Shown here: positions 10,074 through 18,565 of the stretch, piece by piece
How positions within the stretch are numbered: the first letter of the stretch is position 1
Layout of the letters: each line of letters starts with the position of its first letter
Origin: CALACW01 sp963627915
GTDB taxonomy: Bacteria; Bacillota; Clostridia; Oscillospirales; Acutalibacteraceae
NCBI GenBank assembly: GCA_963627915.1
Contig: CAVGCY010000051.1
Coordinates: 44,576-108,575, forward strand
Length of the DNA stretch: 64,000 bases
Reading direction: 5' to 3'
Notes under the pieces: model-generated
What the model was told of the DNA's origin: nothing
Seen by the model: only the letters and a program-made list of their open reading frames with translations
Databases searched by the model: none
Position numbers and translations under genes: made by a program

Positions 10074-10093
10074 AAATTTAGGAGTGACTTTTT

Positions 10094-10933
10094 ATGGATT
10101 CAGCAATGAAGAAAACACTTAAAAATGCCGCTGTCGATATCCGTATAGGCGCGATAGAGGGTACTTTTAACGCAAAGTCGGGACATCCCGGCGGTTCTCT
10201 TTCCATAGCCGAGATACTTGCCTGTCTCTATTGGAAGGAAATGAACATCGACCCCAAAGACCCTGAAAAAGATGACAGAGACAGGCTCGTCCTTTCAAAA
10301 GGCCACGCCGCTCCCGCTCTTTATTCCGCACTTGCGTACAGAGGATATTTCCCCGTTGAGGATCTTAAAACATTGAGAAAGAGCGATTCGTATTTACAGG
10401 GTCATCCCAATATGAATTATGTCCCCGGCGTCGATATGAGCACCGGTTCGCTCGGTCAGGGTATTTCTGCGGCTGTCGGAATGGCTCTCGGTTCAAAATT
10501 CTCCGGCGATAAATTCAGAGTTTATACGATTCTCGGCGACGGTGAAATCGAAGAGGGGCAGGTTTGGGAGGCGGCTATGTTCGCTTCGGCAAAAAAGCTT
10601 GACAATCTCTGCGTTATAGTTGACAATAACAATCTTCAGATAGACGGAACGGTTGAGGAGGTTAATTCTCCCTATCCCATCGACGAGAAATTTTCATCGT
10701 TCGGATTCAACGTTATAAATGTAAACGGTCATTGCTTCAAGGAGCTTGAACAGGCGTTTGAGGCGGCTAAGGTATGCAAGGGCAAGCCGACCGCGATTAT
10801 CGCCAAGACCGTAAAGGGCAAGGGCGTTTCGTTTATGGAAAATCAGGTTTCATGGCACGGCTCGGCTCCCAATGCCGAACAGTACGCTCAGGCTATGGAA
10901 GAACTCAAAGCACAGAAAGCGGAGGTAGAATAA
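10094..10933 (+). CDS. Transketolase, N-terminal (TPP-binding) subunit
   Basis: 279 residues, the N-terminal half of transketolase as a separate chain. Thiamine diphosphate site: GHAAPALYSAL, STGSLGQGIS, and GDGEIEEGQVWEAAMFA followed by VDNNNLQIDG (Mg-binding). It pairs with the C-terminal subunit whose ATG comes one nt after this stop. Split transketolase is frequent in Clostridia and archaea. It interconverts pentose, triose and hexose phosphates in the non-oxidative pentose phosphate pathway. Confidence 0.95.
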   Translation: MDSAMKKTLKNAAVDIRIGAIEGTFNAKSGHPGGSLSIAEILACLYWKEMNIDPKDPEKDDRDRLVLSKGHAAPALYSALAYRGYFPVEDLKTLRKSDSYLQGHPNMNYVPGVDMSTGSLGQGISAAVGMALGSKFSGDKFRVYTILGDGEIEEGQVWEAAMFASAKKLDNLCVIVDNNNLQIDGTVEEVNSPYPIDEKFSSFGFNVINVNGHCFKELEQAFEAAKVCKGKPTAIIAKTVKGKGVSFMENQVSWHGSAPNAEQYAQAMEELKAQKAEVE

Positions 10934-10934
10934 T

Positions 10935-11879
10935 ATGGCAGACGTAATCAAGACCGCGACCAGAGACGCTTACGGTAAGGCTCTTGCCGAGCTGGGCGAA
11001 AAGAACGATAAGCTTATCGTATTCGACGCAGACCTTGCGGCGGCTACGAAGACGGGTATGTTCAAAAAAGCGTTCCCCGACAGATTCATAGACTGCGGCA
11101 TCGCAGAGGGTAACATGATGGGCATTGCCGCCGGAATGGCAACGGCGGGATATACTGTATTCGCTTCGTCGTTTGCGATGTTCGCCGCCGGCAGAGCTTT
11201 TGAACAGGTCAGAAATACGATAGGCTATCCGCATATTAACGTTAAAATCGGCGCGACCCACGCGGGTATTTCCGTAGGTGAGGACGGCGCGTCGCATCAG
11301 TGCTGCGAGGATATCGCTCTTATGAGAACGATTCCCGGCATGACGATTATCAATCCCGCGGACGATATAGAGGCAAGACTTGCGGTATTCGCGGCGGCTG
11401 AAATGAACGGTCCGTGCTATATGCGTTTCGGCAGACTTGCGGTACCCAGACTTTTTGACGAAAATTATAAATTTGAAATCGGCAAGGGCGTTTATCTTAA
11501 AGAGGGTAAGGACGTTACGATTATCGCAACCGGTCTTATGGTTGACAGAGCGCTTCAGGCTGCCGAGCTTCTTAAATCCGACAATATTGACGCGGCGGTT
11601 ATCAACATGGCGACAATAAAGCCCGTTGACAGGGATATCATAATCGACGCGGTTAAAAAGACGGGCGCAATCGTTACTACAGAGGAGCATAATATTATAG
11701 GCGGTCTCGGCGGAGCCGTTTCGGAGGTTGTCTGCGAAAGCTGTCCCGCTCCCGTTGTACGTCACGGCGTAGAGGACGTATTCGGAAAATCCGGCCCGGC
11801 TCTCGAGCTGCTCGAAATATTCGGACTTAACGCCGCAGGTATTGCCGAGAAGGCAAAGGCTGCAATATCATTAAAATAA
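10935..11879 (+). CDS. Transketolase, C-terminal (pyrimidine-binding) subunit
   Basis: 314 residues, the second half of split transketolase. The pyrimidine-binding part includes IDCGIAEGNMMGIAAGMATAGYTVFASSFA with the conserved Glu, and the C-terminal domain runs from about residue 185 (DVTIIATGLMVDRALQAAELL). Starts one nt after the N-terminal subunit with GGAGG upstream, so the two should be made together. A DXS-like enzyme is less likely because the N-terminal partner is transketolase-like and both halves are separate. Confidence 0.94.
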   Translation: MADVIKTATRDAYGKALAELGEKNDKLIVFDADLAAATKTGMFKKAFPDRFIDCGIAEGNMMGIAAGMATAGYTVFASSFAMFAAGRAFEQVRNTIGYPHINVKIGATHAGISVGEDGASHQCCEDIALMRTIPGMTIINPADDIEARLAVFAAAEMNGPCYMRFGRLAVPRLFDENYKFEIGKGVYLKEGKDVTIIATGLMVDRALQAAELLKSDNIDAAVINMATIKPVDRDIIIDAVKKTGAIVTTEEHNIIGGLGGAVSEVVCESCPAPVVRHGVEDVFGKSGPALELLEIFGLNAAGIAEKAKAAISLK

Positions 11880-11909
11880 GAAAGGCATATAAATTTATCG
11901 GTGGTTAAA

Positions 11910-12731
11910 ATGGAAGAAATATGTAACGTACGATTTTTTAATAAATTCTGCCGTCTGTGCGACGATTCGTATAACAGAGGCTGGAACGAGGCAAACGGCG
12001 GCAATCTTTCATACAGAATGACGGAGTTTGACGTTGACGCGGTTAAAAAGTATTTTTCATACGAGAGAGACTGGCAGGACATTGGCGTTACGGTCGAAAA
12101 TCTTGCGGGCGAATACTTCATGGTTACGGGAAGCGGAAAGTATTTTAAGAATACAAAGGAAGAACCCGACGATAACGTTTGCATTATCGAGATTGATTCG
12201 GCGGGTGCGAAGTACCGCATTGTATGGGGACTTGTAAACGGGGGCAGACCTACGAGCGAGCTTCCGACCCATCTTATGAACCATTCCGTCAAGAAGGATA
12301 TAACCGGCGGCAGAAACCGCGTTATCTTCCATAACCATCCGATACATACGATATCTCTTTCGTTCGTTCTCGACCTTGACGACAGGACGTTTACAAGAGA
12401 GCTTTGGGATATGATGCCCGAGTGTCCCGTCGTATTTCCGAGAGGAGTCGGCGTTGTCGGCTGGCACACGCCCGGAAGTATTATAATCGCCGAGGAAACG
12501 GCGGAAAAAATGAAGCGTTTCGACGTTGTCGTCTGGGCGGGTCACGGCGTGTTCTGCGCGGGCGAGAGCTTTGATCAGGTTTTCGGTATTCTCGATACCG
12601 TAGAAAAGGCGGCGACGATTCTCTGCAACGTAAAGGCTATGGGCGGAAAAAAATGGCGCGTGACAAAAGAACAGGTTATGACGCTTTATGAGAATTACGG
12701 TATAAATGTCGACGGTTCGTTCTTTGATTAA
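11910..12731 (+). CDS. rhaD: Rhamnulose-1-phosphate aldolase
   Basis: 273 residues from ATG 11910; a GTG nine nt upstream is in frame and is the alternative start. Class II zinc aldolase cleaving L-rhamnulose-1-phosphate to DHAP and lactaldehyde. Matches to RhaD: WNEANGGNLSYRM, FMVTGSGKYFKN, TSELPTHLMNH, and zinc histidines in HNHPIHT and GHGVF; length is close to the E. coli enzyme (274). No rhamnose isomerase, kinase or transporter is in the window, so the rest of the pathway must be elsewhere or the substrate may differ. It lies 30 nt after split transketolase. Confidence 0.85.
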   Translation: MEEICNVRFFNKFCRLCDDSYNRGWNEANGGNLSYRMTEFDVDAVKKYFSYERDWQDIGVTVENLAGEYFMVTGSGKYFKNTKEEPDDNVCIIEIDSAGAKYRIVWGLVNGGRPTSELPTHLMNHSVKKDITGGRNRVIFHNHPIHTISLSFVLDLDDRTFTRELWDMMPECPVVFPRGVGVVGWHTPGSIIIAEETAEKMKRFDVVVWAGHGVFCAGESFDQVFGILDTVEKAATILCNVKAMGGKKWRVTKEQVMTLYENYGINVDGSFFD

Positions 12732-12749
12732 TAAAAAAGTATGGAAGTT

Positions 12750-12790
12750 CACAAAAAACACTTGTAATGCACGATTTTTTGTGATAAAAT
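12750..12790 (+). promoter_or_regulatory. Promoter with inverted repeat before the zinc-ribbon membrane gene
   Basis: TTGTAA (12762-12767), 17-nt spacer, TAAAAT (12785-12790) with an extended -10 TG at 12782-12783. The -35 sits inside an inverted repeat: CACAAAAAA at 12750-12758 and TTTTTTGTG at 12775-12783. This could be an operator, or a weak rho-independent terminator for rhaD. Confidence 0.5.
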
Positions 12791-12827
12791 TGATAGGTAA
12801 TTATCCTTCTGAATGGAGAAATGTATA

Positions 12828-13634
12828 ATGGCAAACTGTCCGCACTGTAACTACAAATTGTCGCTTGTCGACCTTAAAACCGAATGTCCCGTATGCGGAG
12901 TTAATATTCCGTACTACAATATGGATGAGGTTTTGAAGAAGGAGGCAGATAAGGCAGAGTATGAGCATGCCATGCTTCAGCCGAAATTCGACCGTCTTAA
13001 GGCGGCTACAATCGGCTCGACCGTTGCTAAGGTCAGGATCGGAATCTGTCTGCTTCCTCTGCTTATGACGCTTCTTCCTTTGGGTAAGGAGGTTATCACG
13101 CTTCCGTATGCCGTCAAGTCAGTTACCGTCAACGCAATATCGATTGTAAACGCTTTTTCAAACCTTGATACGGGATTCTTATTCTCGATGATGGGTTACG
13201 ATAAAGTAGGCACGGCGTTTATAGGTTATTTTGTCGGTCTTATAGGAATTGCGCTTGCTGCCGTCGCCGCGCTTCTTAATTTGTTTTTCCTTATTATGTC
13301 GTGCGGAAAAAAGGGTATTCAGCGTAATGTAGGCACTGCAATAGCGGGTATCGTCGCAACGGTTATAGCCGGAGTCGGATTTATAATTTATACCTCGACA
13401 ATGAAGGCTGTAGCTCCTGACATTTTCTCGGGCAGTATCGGATGGGGCGGAATCGGAATTATCGCCGCATTCGCCGCGGAAATTGCCATTAATCTTATTT
13501 ATAAGAAAAAAGGTATCGAGGTTAAGTATACGGACGTCTCGCAGTATCTTATCGCCTATGACGACAGGGTCAAGACGGATAATGAGAACGCAGAGGAAAC
13601 CGCGGCTGTTGAAACGGCACAGGCTTCCGAATAA
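12828..13634 (+). CDS. Zinc-ribbon membrane protein, unknown function
   Basis: 268 residues from ATG 12828, chosen because GGAG lies nine nt upstream; an in-frame ATG at 12813 precedes that site. The N-terminus is a zinc ribbon, CPHC ... CPVC (residues 4-24). A linker follows, then four or five transmembrane segments (about residues 70-225), and a short cytosolic tail ending in acidic/Ala-rich sequence. Function not recognised. Zinc ribbon plus membrane domain recurs at 16888, so this gene may belong with the following cluster, although a terminator and a new promoter separate them. Confidence 0.75.
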   Translation: MANCPHCNYKLSLVDLKTECPVCGVNIPYYNMDEVLKKEADKAEYEHAMLQPKFDRLKAATIGSTVAKVRIGICLLPLLMTLLPLGKEVITLPYAVKSVTVNAISIVNAFSNLDTGFLFSMMGYDKVGTAFIGYFVGLIGIALAAVAALLNLFFLIMSCGKKGIQRNVGTAIAGIVATVIAGVGFIIYTSTMKAVAPDIFSGSIGWGGIGIIAAFAAEIAINLIYKKKGIEVKYTDVSQYLIAYDDRVKTDNENAEETAAVETAQASE

Positions 13635-13654
13635 ATACAATTAATGATAATTAA

Positions 13655-13686
13655 AGGCTGCCGCCGAATGCGGCGGCTTTTTTTAT
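13655..13686 (+). terminator. Rho-independent terminator
   Basis: GCTGCCGC and GCGGCGGC form an 8-bp stem (one T-G pair) around CGAAT, followed by a run of seven T. Ends the unit of the zinc-ribbon membrane gene. Confidence 0.88.
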
Positions 13687-13709
13687 TTCCGGGAATAATA
13701 TAATAATCA

Positions 13710-13738
13710 TTGACAAAAATGATATTAATATGTATAAT
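13710..13738 (+). promoter_or_regulatory. Consensus housekeeping-sigma promoter
   Basis: TTGACA at 13710-13715, exactly 17 nt, then TATAAT at 13733-13738: a perfect consensus. It lies 62 nt before the lipoprotein gene and should drive the run 13801-19240, since later gaps in that run are short. Confidence 0.85.
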
Positions 13739-13800
13739 TAAATTAGTGAAGTTTACGTTATTGTATTCCGAGAGGATAATTAATTGAGGGGGAATGAAGT

Positions 13801-14748
13801 ATGAACAGAATTTCTTTGTTGATTTGCGCAGTTTTTCTGATTGTATGCTTTGCGGGGGTATTGTGCGGATGCTCGTCATCTCAGGCAAGCTCCGTTTCGG
13901 AATCGGAATCCAGTAAAACGGACAGCGCTGCCGTTTCAATGTCGGATGCGTCGGACGCCGCAAAAAGCGGGATTGAAAAAGCAAATAACGATAAAACGGA
14001 TAATAATAAAACCGCGGATTCGCCGTTGACCGCATTTCAACGCATGATTGCAAGGGAAAATAAAGCGGGCGCGGCTTTTGCGGGGTATGTTAAGAGCGAC
14101 AGCTCCGAAAAAGAACTGAGGGACTTTTATTTGAACAGTGAAACGGGAAACGAGTATCCGTTTCTCTCCGAATTGAAGATTGTCATGGCTGAGGGGCAGG
14201 AATTATACGCAGTCGTTCCCGTAAATGAAAAAGGGACGGTAACTGTTTACTCCGCCTCGGTGACGGATGACGGTCAATTTACGTATGACGCGGACGGTCC
14301 GATTTATACCGGAGAACCCGGCGAAGGGGTTTTAATCAGATGCAATATGAGCGAGATATATTCAAATGTGTTTATAAGCGTTTCATACGGAAATGAATCT
14401 GTTGATTTCAGTCCCTGCCTTTCCATGGAAAACGGTCAGATGCAAAGCTTTGCCGGAGTTCTTGATTTTTCCGTTTATTCCGACGACGTCGGAGTAAGCG
14501 ACGAGGTTATGAACGCATACGGTTATCTTTCGGAAAATGATGAAATAAAATATTATACGGATATGGGAATGATTTTGCAGTATACGGCCGAAACCCAGGA
14601 AATTGACGGCAAAACGTGCCTTGTTTTCGTACTGGGTACGGATAACGGAGAGCAATTTGTCAGAGAACGTTATTACGCCGTGCATGATACGCAGATTTAT
14701 TCATACGAAGCGTCGGATGATGAGTGGAGCTTGCTCGGCGCAGGGTAA
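13801..14748 (+). CDS. Lipoprotein of unknown function
   Basis: 315 residues. Lipoprotein signal peptide: basic start, hydrophobic core (LLICAVFLIVCFAGV) and lipobox LCGC, so Cys22 would be lipidated. A Ser/Asn/Lys-rich disordered linker follows (residues 25-80). The folded part (about 90-315) has no family I recognise; the C-terminal half (YGYLSENDEIKYYTDMGM, YYAVHDTQIYSYEA) looks like a beta-rich extracellular domain. First gene after a consensus promoter; GGGGG serves as RBS. Confidence 0.78.
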   Translation: MNRISLLICAVFLIVCFAGVLCGCSSSQASSVSESESSKTDSAAVSMSDASDAAKSGIEKANNDKTDNNKTADSPLTAFQRMIARENKAGAAFAGYVKSDSSEKELRDFYLNSETGNEYPFLSELKIVMAEGQELYAVVPVNEKGTVTVYSASVTDDGQFTYDADGPIYTGEPGEGVLIRCNMSEIYSNVFISVSYGNESVDFSPCLSMENGQMQSFAGVLDFSVYSDDVGVSDEVMNAYGYLSENDEIKYYTDMGMILQYTAETQEIDGKTCLVFVLGTDNGEQFVRERYYAVHDTQIYSYEASDDEWSLLGAG

Positions 14749-14801
14749 AAATTTATGTGATATACACTGAAAACCGGGCGTATAAACGAGGAGGATTTGC
14801 A

Positions 14802-15323
14802 ATGAAAACAAAAAGCTCTGAAAATAATTCCAATAAAAAAACCGCGGCGTTGTTTCTTATTTTTGATATTGTCGCCGTAATTTGCGGACTGTACGGCGCA
14901 TTCGCAAGTCTGACCGGCGGAATGGGGTATATAAATTCACCCGATATACGTACCGTAGAAGCCGACGTTGTAAGCGTAAGTATCCGTTATGAAAAAGATG
15001 ATAACGGCTATGATAAAGGCGAATGGACTGCGAAGCTTCGATATACCGTTGACGGTAAGGAATATACGGGAAAAGTAACATTTTCAACCGCAGTATACAG
15101 GGGTGAAACAGTGGACATAGAGGTATACAAAGCCCCGAACGGCAAGTATAAAATTTCAAAAATAAGCACTCTCGGCGTTATTCTTTCCGTTTCGGTATTG
15201 ATTATCGGCATAATGGGCTTAATTACGGAAAATAAGGAAAGAAATGAAAACAAGGCTAAGAAAGCAATGCAAAATGTGAAAAAGGCCGCAAAAAAAATTC
15301 CGGAACAAAAAAAGAAGCCTTAA
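14802..15323 (+). CDS. DUF3592-like two-TM membrane protein
   Basis: 173 residues from ATG 14802, with GAGGAGG nine nt upstream; earlier in-frame starts lack an RBS. Two transmembrane segments (about 17-37 and 128-148) bracket an extracellular beta domain (VEADVVSVSIRYEKDD ... LRYTVDGKEYTGKVTF ... VDIEVYKAPNGKYKIS), the layout and wording of DUF3592 proteins. Basic Lys-rich C-terminus in the cytosol. Function unknown. Confidence 0.75.
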   Translation: MKTKSSENNSNKKTAALFLIFDIVAVICGLYGAFASLTGGMGYINSPDIRTVEADVVSVSIRYEKDDNGYDKGEWTAKLRYTVDGKEYTGKVTFSTAVYRGETVDIEVYKAPNGKYKISKISTLGVILSVSVLIIGIMGLITENKERNENKAKKAMQNVKKAAKKIPEQKKKP

Positions 15324-15366
15324 ACGGGACTGCCGGTTGCCGCGGCAAAAGGGGTTAAACATAAAA

Positions 15367-16263
15367 ATGAAAAAACAAATTGCGTGCAAGGCGGTGACTG
15401 TTATATTGCTTCTTTCTTTTCTTTCGGGAGCTTTCGGATGCGGCAAGAAAAAAAATTACGACGTTGACGACATAGTTTCGCTCAGTACGTCATATTTCGG
15501 AATGGAAATAGATCCTGTATATTCTTTTGCTCTTCAAAAAAGGGAAGGCAGATGGTTTTTTTCCGCAAGCTGTCTTACGGGCGTTCGCAAAGAACATTAT
15601 GCGTCATTCGGTTTCTTTGAAATACCGGACGACGACGCGGTCGGGCTTTTTAATATTATATCCGGGGACGGCGAGATAGACAGACTTGAAAAATATCGTA
15701 ATACTCCGCGTATTTTCCATATTTCGGATGCACCGGCACGCAGTTTATGCATAGAGTTCGGCGACGGATATAAAATCGAAAAGGATACGGAGTTCGGAAG
15801 AAATACGCTCGATTATCTCCATGTTCTCGCCGACAAATACTGCTCCTCGGCGGAAAAGGAAACAATAACATCCGTATCGGCGTCATGCAGCGCAATGAGT
15901 TATTCAAGCGCATATTCGTATTTACTTGAGAAAAAAGGAAAAACATGGTTCTTTTCCTTCGATACCTCGGTTGATTGCGGCGCAAAGCGCATCCGTGCTA
16001 AAAATCGTCAAATCAGCGGCGACTCCGCCGGACAGATAATTGCGATTGTAAAAGCGGAACGGCTTATTAATAAAGTCAGACAGTACAAAGAGCCTGACGA
16101 GGACGTATTTGCTCTTGACGCGGCGGAATATGCCGTATCTATTAATTTTTCGGACGGAAGCCGCTTATGCGCTCCCGTTTCGCCCGGAGACGAGCTGACC
16201 GAAGTTTTTTGCGGTCTTGCAAAAAAATATAAACAAAATGTTAAAATCTACCGTAAAGGATGA
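15367..16263 (+). CDS. Lipoprotein of unknown function
   Basis: 298 residues from ATG 15367; the in-frame TTG at 15337 is less likely. Signal peptide ending in AFGC, with the lipidated Cys at about residue 24. The body shows two similar halves (YFGMEIDPVYSFALQKREGRWFF near residue 45 and SYSSAYSYLLEKKGKTWFF near residue 180), each followed by a similar beta pattern, which suggests an internal duplication. Not a family I recognise. Overlaps none of its neighbours; the next gene starts 7 nt after the stop. Confidence 0.72.
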   Translation: MKKQIACKAVTVILLLSFLSGAFGCGKKKNYDVDDIVSLSTSYFGMEIDPVYSFALQKREGRWFFSASCLTGVRKEHYASFGFFEIPDDDAVGLFNIISGDGEIDRLEKYRNTPRIFHISDAPARSLCIEFGDGYKIEKDTEFGRNTLDYLHVLADKYCSSAEKETITSVSASCSAMSYSSAYSYLLEKKGKTWFFSFDTSVDCGAKRIRAKNRQISGDSAGQIIAIVKAERLINKVRQYKEPDEDVFALDAAEYAVSINFSDGSRLCAPVSPGDELTEVFCGLAKKYKQNVKIYRKG

Positions 16264-16270
16264 TTCTGTA

Positions 16271-16840
16271 ATGAGTATTTTTGACAAATTAAAAAACGTA
16301 ACGGCGCAGACTGAAAATAATGACGTTCAAACCGTTGAAAACAGGAGCGAAACGTTTGTTTTCTCCTCTCTGCCGGAGAGCCTTGCCGAAATGCAGAACC
16401 TCAGCGAAGCGAGTCTTGATACGCCTTTCAAAACGGCGGCTCTTACTGTTCTTGCGCTTTGCGCTTATGCCGCAGATAAAAATATCGGTCTTGAAATGCT
16501 TAATTGGCTTCGCGGCCCGCGTCCGCTGAACGGTCAGGATATTTCCTTTTTAAACGATCGATTCAGGGGAGGCAAGGAATATCTGCCTTTTACTTATTTT
16601 GTCGGCGCGTCGCCGGATAATAATTATACGCCGTCTCAGCCGTATACGATTGTTATTGAAAGTAATCATGTTTCAAATGAAGAGCAGGGATATATGAAGC
16701 TTTTCATCCCATGCGGCGGCGCAGATTCTCCGCGTCCGATAAAGCTTCGCCGTCGCGGCTCGGACGGTAAGTGGTTTTTATGGGAGCAGTATCTGCTGAC
16801 GGGCGTACGTATTCCCAAATCGGAAGACCCGTGGGCGTAA
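16271..16840 (+). CDS. Cytosolic protein of unknown function (possibly DUF6935)
   Basis: 189 residues from ATG 16271 with AAAGGA upstream. No signal peptide or membrane segment. The region from SLPESLAEMQNLSEASLDTP to the end (KSEDPWA) is one compact domain with a helical first half (FKTAALTVLALCAYAADK) and a beta second half (YTIVIESNHVS ... GYMKLFIPCGG ... KWFLWEQYLLTGVRIP). It resembles the family I know as DUF6935, but I cannot verify the label. Placed between a lipoprotein and a zinc-ribbon membrane protein in the same transcription unit. Confidence 0.65.
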   Translation: MSIFDKLKNVTAQTENNDVQTVENRSETFVFSSLPESLAEMQNLSEASLDTPFKTAALTVLALCAYAADKNIGLEMLNWLRGPRPLNGQDISFLNDRFRGGKEYLPFTYFVGASPDNNYTPSQPYTIVIESNHVSNEEQGYMKLFIPCGGADSPRPIKLRRRGSDGKWFLWEQYLLTGVRIPKSEDPWA

Positions 16841-16887
16841 GCTGACGGGCACATGGGTTCGATTAAGCAAAAGAGAGGTATTTTATT

Positions 16888-18537
16888 ATGAGTAAGACCG
16901 TATCGCCTTTGCGTATTGTATGTAAAAACTGCTCAAGTCCGCTATCGTTTGATATTGAATATCAAACATACCGCTGTCCGGCGTGCGGTTCAGTCTCTCC
17001 GATTGAGGAAAAGCGGAGAGAATCGCTGAGGCTTCGCGAAATTCATAAGGAAAGCCTGCACGCCGAGTCGGCTCCGTTTCAAACAACAGCCTGCTCGTCC
17101 TGTGGTGCAAAATTGATTTTTCCGCACGGCGAGGTTTCAAACAGCTGTGATTTCTGCGGCGGCAGTCTTATCAGGAGCGACGCGGAAGAACACGGCTTTG
17201 CTCCCGATTTGATTATCCCGTTTGTTCTTACTTCAGACGACGCGAAGGCGCGTCTGAGCGAATGGGCCGGGGAACATCCGAAAACGGCCGAATCGCGTAT
17301 GATAAACGCTTCTTTGAACGATTTGCGCGGATATTATCTGCCTTATGAAATTGTGAGCGGTTCTGTTGAGATTAAAACAAACCGTGCGGGCGTTTCCCGA
17401 AATTATATGTGCCGGAGTTATATAGAAAATACTCCCGTTAACTGCGTTAGGGAAATGGATTACACCGTTCTTGACGCTTCGGAGCCGTTTGACCTGAACA
17501 GCGCCGTACCGTTTGAATATGCATATATTGCGGGGCACCGCGCTCTTATTTCCAATATGTCGGATAACGATATAGACAGACGCATTCGCCGCCGCACTGC
17601 AGACGCATATCTGCCCGCCGTGCAGAAAACTTTGCATGACAGCGATATTCGTATTAAAATCGTATCAGACAGTATGCTTTCGGCTTCGGCATTGTTCCCG
17701 ATGTATGTGTTAAAAAAAGGCAGACTTTCCGCTGTCGTAAACGGACAAACGGGGCGCGTCGCCGTTTCGCTGAAGGATAAGGAGAAAAAACCGTTTCCGT
17801 TTTGGGCTGCAGAGGCGTTGATATATACCGCCGCGGTTACGCTGATACTGTGCGCAGTCGTTTCTTTTACGTGGGAATATGCCGCCTTGTTCGGAATATT
17901 TTTCGGATTGCTTTTCTTTGTCGTTATGGGATACGATCGTGCGCCCATATCAGCCCGCGTAATAAAACGCGGTGAAAAAGTACAGGCTCGGCGTGAGGAC
18001 GGCAGACTTTTGATATCTCGGAACGAATTGTCCGTGCCGAAGCTTTCTCCTTTAGTGTTCTATGAAAATATTGAAGGACGTAAGACGGCTGTCGAATATA
18101 AATTTTTGCCGCCGCGCCGTATTTTGTCCCTGGCGGTACAAAGTCTTGCGATGATATTTACACCTGTCGTCGTCGCCGGAGCTATAGCCGCCGTAAGGGG
18201 CGTCGTAAACGGAAACGGCGCGTTAACGGAAATCAGCGAAATAGATCTTCGGGGCGGAAGTATCTGGTTTATTTTTACGGTAGTTTTCGGCGTTATTTTT
18301 ACAATGTGGTCTGCGCGGATAAAAGCGTATGACAAACCGTATATTTATGAGATTGCGCAAAACGGGGAACGCAGGCTTACGGGAAATGCAAAAATGCGAA
18401 GAATGACGCTTTTTGATTGTGTTTTTGCAGAAAAAGAAGTTTCCGATTCCGTAATAAAATCAAAACGGGGCGTGCTGTTTATAATATGCGCAATCGCCGT
18501 GTTTATACTTTCGGTGCTGGATATGCTGACGGTGTGA
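16888..18537 (+). CDS. Tandem zinc-ribbon membrane protein
   Basis: 549 residues. Two zinc ribbons at the N-terminus: CKNC ... CPAC (residues 12-34) and CSSC ... CDFC (about 71-92). Such proteins are often auto-named TFIIB-type zinc ribbon or primosomal N'-like, which only reflects the ribbon. A soluble alpha/beta region (95-290) precedes two transmembrane segments (about 308-352), then a soluble part and three more segments near the C-terminus. Topology puts the ribbons in the cytosol. Function unknown. Confidence 0.75.
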   Translation: MSKTVSPLRIVCKNCSSPLSFDIEYQTYRCPACGSVSPIEEKRRESLRLREIHKESLHAESAPFQTTACSSCGAKLIFPHGEVSNSCDFCGGSLIRSDAEEHGFAPDLIIPFVLTSDDAKARLSEWAGEHPKTAESRMINASLNDLRGYYLPYEIVSGSVEIKTNRAGVSRNYMCRSYIENTPVNCVREMDYTVLDASEPFDLNSAVPFEYAYIAGHRALISNMSDNDIDRRIRRRTADAYLPAVQKTLHDSDIRIKIVSDSMLSASALFPMYVLKKGRLSAVVNGQTGRVAVSLKDKEKKPFPFWAAEALIYTAAVTLILCAVVSFTWEYAALFGIFFGLLFFVVMGYDRAPISARVIKRGEKVQARREDGRLLISRNELSVPKLSPLVFYENIEGRKTAVEYKFLPPRRILSLAVQSLAMIFTPVVVAGAIAAVRGVVNGNGALTEISEIDLRGGSIWFIFTVVFGVIFTMWSARIKAYDKPYIYEIAQNGERRLTGNAKMRRMTLFDCVFAEKEVSDSVIKSKRGVLFIICAIAVFILSVLDMLTV

Positions 18538-18565
18538 ATAAAACGAACAGTGAAGGGAGAAGCTT

